7,632 nucleotides of DNA, taken from assembly GCA_964613615.1 (NCBI GenBank), contig CAZTIB010000004.1, positions 1 to 7,632 of the forward strand, given 5' to 3'. This document shows positions 6,737 through 7,632 of the stretch, piece by piece. A program made the position numbers and the translations under genes. Source of the stretch: J054 sp964613615. GTDB lineage: Bacteria; Pseudomonadota; Gammaproteobacteria; Steroidobacterales; GCA-2729495. Every line of letters starts with the position of its first letter. Within the stretch, counting starts at the first letter, position 1. The notes below the pieces were generated by a model. It was not told the origin of the DNA, ran no database searches, and was given only the letters and a program-made list of their open reading frames with translations.

Positions 6737-6758
6737 GTAGGAGCGGCTTTAGCCGCGA
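6737..6758. repeat. REP-like palindromic element
   Basis: GTAGGAGCGGCTTTAGCCGC at 6737-6756, followed by GA, is the head and stem of the intergenic REP family common in Pseudomonas and related gammaproteobacteria: a GTAGGAG head followed by a palindrome, here GCGGCT/AGCCGC with a two-base TT loop. Such elements are scattered as single or paired copies between genes and are mobilised by RAYT (TnpA-REP) transposases. Here one copy is visible, between two same-strand genes. It could fold into a transcript-end structure or serve as a binding site, but those roles are family knowledge and not shown here. Confidence 0.7.
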
Positions 6759-6784
6759 TAAGCTGCAGCTGGCACGACTGAGCC

Positions 6785-6790
6785 AGGGAG
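6785..6790 (+). promoter_or_regulatory. Ribosome binding site of the antiporter gene
   Basis: AGGGAG lies 8 bases before the ATG at 6799 and is the clearest Shine-Dalgarno sequence in the window. It supports that ATG as the start and suggests the gene is translated independently of the operon before it. Confidence 0.6.
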
Positions 6791-6798
6791 AACTGACA

Positions 6799-7632
6799 AT
6801 GGAAAACGTCCTGTACGAGGTGCTGGCACTTTTTGCCGGGTTTGTTCTCCTATACAGCATCATTGCCGGCGCGGTCGAGCGGACGTGGATCAGCGGGCCG
6901 ATGTTGTTTGTGGCCTTTGGTGTGCTGATCGGGCCTGTCGGACTCGACCTGGTCCCGTTTGAGACAGAGCGGGCAACCCTGGGAAACCTGGCGGAATTGA
7001 CGCTCGCGCTGGTGCTGTTCAGTGATGCAGCCGGCGCCGACATGAAGGTGCTGAAGCGGGTGGCGGGGCTGCCCGTTCGCTTGCTGTTGATCGGTCTGCC
7101 TCTGACCATAGTCCTCGGTTACCTGGTCGGACTGTGGCTGAATGTCACCCTGTCGTTGCTCGAGCTCGCCCTGGTAGCGACCATGCTGGCGCCGACAGAC
7201 GCTGCCCTGGGCAAAGCCGTGGTGAGCAATGAAGCGGTGCCGGATAACGTTCGCCAGAGCCTGAACGTGGAAAGTGGCTTGAACGATGGGATCTGTGTAC
7301 CGGTGCTGTTCGTGTTTTTGGCCCTGATTACCCAATCGGGTGGTGAGCAGGCCACTTGGCAACTGGCGGTTGGGCTCGTGGCCGAAGAAATTGGCATCGG
7401 GCTCGTGGTCGGCCTGGCGCTGACAGCCGCGGCTGCGCAACTCCTCAAGCTTGCCTACCGGCGCCAGTGGCTGACCGAGACCTGGTCCCAGGTGCCGGTT
7501 ATCGGCCTGGCCCTGACCTGCTTCGGGGTGGCGCAGCTCCTGGGCGGCAGTGGCTTCATAGCAGCCTTCACTGGCGGCCTGTTGTTTGGCGCGTTGCTAC
7601 CCCAGCAGCGTCAACAGCTGCTGGAAGCGGCG
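6799..7632 (+). CDS. Cation:proton antiporter, CPA1/NhaP type (3' truncated by window end)
   Basis: The frame opens at an ATG with a good ribosome binding site and stays open for 278 codons to the last base, so the C-terminal part is missing. It is almost entirely hydrophobic helices. It shows the family pattern of monovalent cation:proton antiporters: PMLFVAFGVLIGPVGLDL in the second helix, FSDAAGAD at about 74-81, the charged motif APTDAALGKAVV at 131-142 (Asp134), and NVESGLNDGICVPVLF at 156-171, where Asn162-Asp163 correspond to the conserved ND pair of electroneutral NhaP/NHE-type exchangers. Later motifs include GGSGFIAAFTGGLLFG at about 249-264. Family members are about 400-600 residues, some with a C-terminal regulatory domain that cannot be seen here. 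It exchanges Na+ or K+ for H+ across the inner membrane; which cation is not readable from this sequence. The 136-base gap with an inverted repeat and a REP-like element suggests a separate transcription unit, although no promoter is obvious. Confidence 0.92.
   Translation, partial: MENVLYEVLALFAGFVLLYSIIAGAVERTWISGPMLFVAFGVLIGPVGLDLVPFETERATLGNLAELTLALVLFSDAAGADMKVLKRVAGLPVRLLLIGLPLTIVLGYLVGLWLNVTLSLLELALVATMLAPTDAALGKAVVSNEAVPDNVRQSLNVESGLNDGICVPVLFVFLALITQSGGEQATWQLAVGLVAEEIGIGLVVGLALTAAAAQLLKLAYRRQWLTETWSQVPVIGLALTCFGVAQLLGGSGFIAAFTGGLLFGALLPQQRQQLLEAA

Noticed and set aside
6761..6786. Palindrome AGCTGCAGCT at 6761-6770 and a 5-bp stem CTGGC/GCCAG at 6769-6786 before the antiporter start
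   Set aside because: Short enough to occur by chance; no paired or repeated partner was seen, so no operator or translational switch is claimed.
6258..7109. 283-codon open frame on the minus strand
   Set aside because: It runs antisense through the channel gene, the intergenic repeats and the antiporter gene, has a Ser/Arg/Pro-rich composition typical of shadow frames in GC-rich DNA, and shows no recognisable domain.
1..7632. CRISPR arrays, tRNA/rRNA genes, insertion sequences, integrase or defence genes
   Set aside because: No regularly spaced repeats, no tRNA-like cloverleaf or rRNA signature, and no transposase, recombinase or nuclease motifs were seen in any frame.

Overview
The window looks like chromosomal DNA from a moderately GC-rich gammaproteobacterium. 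This rests on the gene families present (an AlgE-type outer-membrane barrel, a FUSC/DUF1656/HlyD/NodT efflux operon, a MarC-family remnant) and on an intergenic copy of a REP palindrome (core TAGGAGCGGCTTTAGCCGCG) of the type common in Pseudomonas and related gammaproteobacteria. Genus cannot be called from the sequence. All supportable genes are on the + strand.

Layout. Positions 2-598 are the C-terminal 198 residues of an alginate-export-like beta-barrel whose 5' end lies outside the window. Positions 599-742 are a short intergenic region with no convincing regulatory site. Positions 743-1014 hold a decayed MarC-family membrane protein gene: its N-terminal third and its extreme C-terminus survive, joined by an internal deletion that also shifts frame. 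From about 983 to 6662 runs a compact operon: a FUSC inner-membrane transporter (983-3187), a DUF1656/AaeX-type small membrane protein (3187-3399), an HlyD/AaeA/EmrA-type periplasmic adaptor (3400-4533), a NodT-type outer-membrane channel lipoprotein (4594-6186) and a small potassium-channel-like protein (6186-6662). The first three genes and the last pair overlap by one base or abut. A 60-base gap with a small hairpin separates the adaptor from the outer-membrane gene, and a large imperfect inverted repeat lies just inside the predicted 5' end of the latter. Positions 6663-6798 are intergenic and carry an inverted repeat and the REP-like element. From 6799 to the right edge runs the first 278 codons of a CPA1/NhaP-type cation:proton antiporter.

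Together, FUSC, DUF1656, HlyD and NodT supply every layer of an envelope-spanning pump of the AaeAB/fusaric-acid-resistance type, likely for aromatic carboxylic acids or similar small organic anions. The substrate is inferred from the family only. The added potassium-channel-like gene and the downstream cation/proton antiporter suggest a link with ion or membrane-potential balance, which is inference from context. No transcriptional regulator is visible in the window.

I did not find a clearly new multi-gene system. The points most worth a second look are the internally deleted marC-like gene running into the FUSC start, the long inverted repeat at 4608-4668, and the ion channel translationally coupled to the efflux operon.
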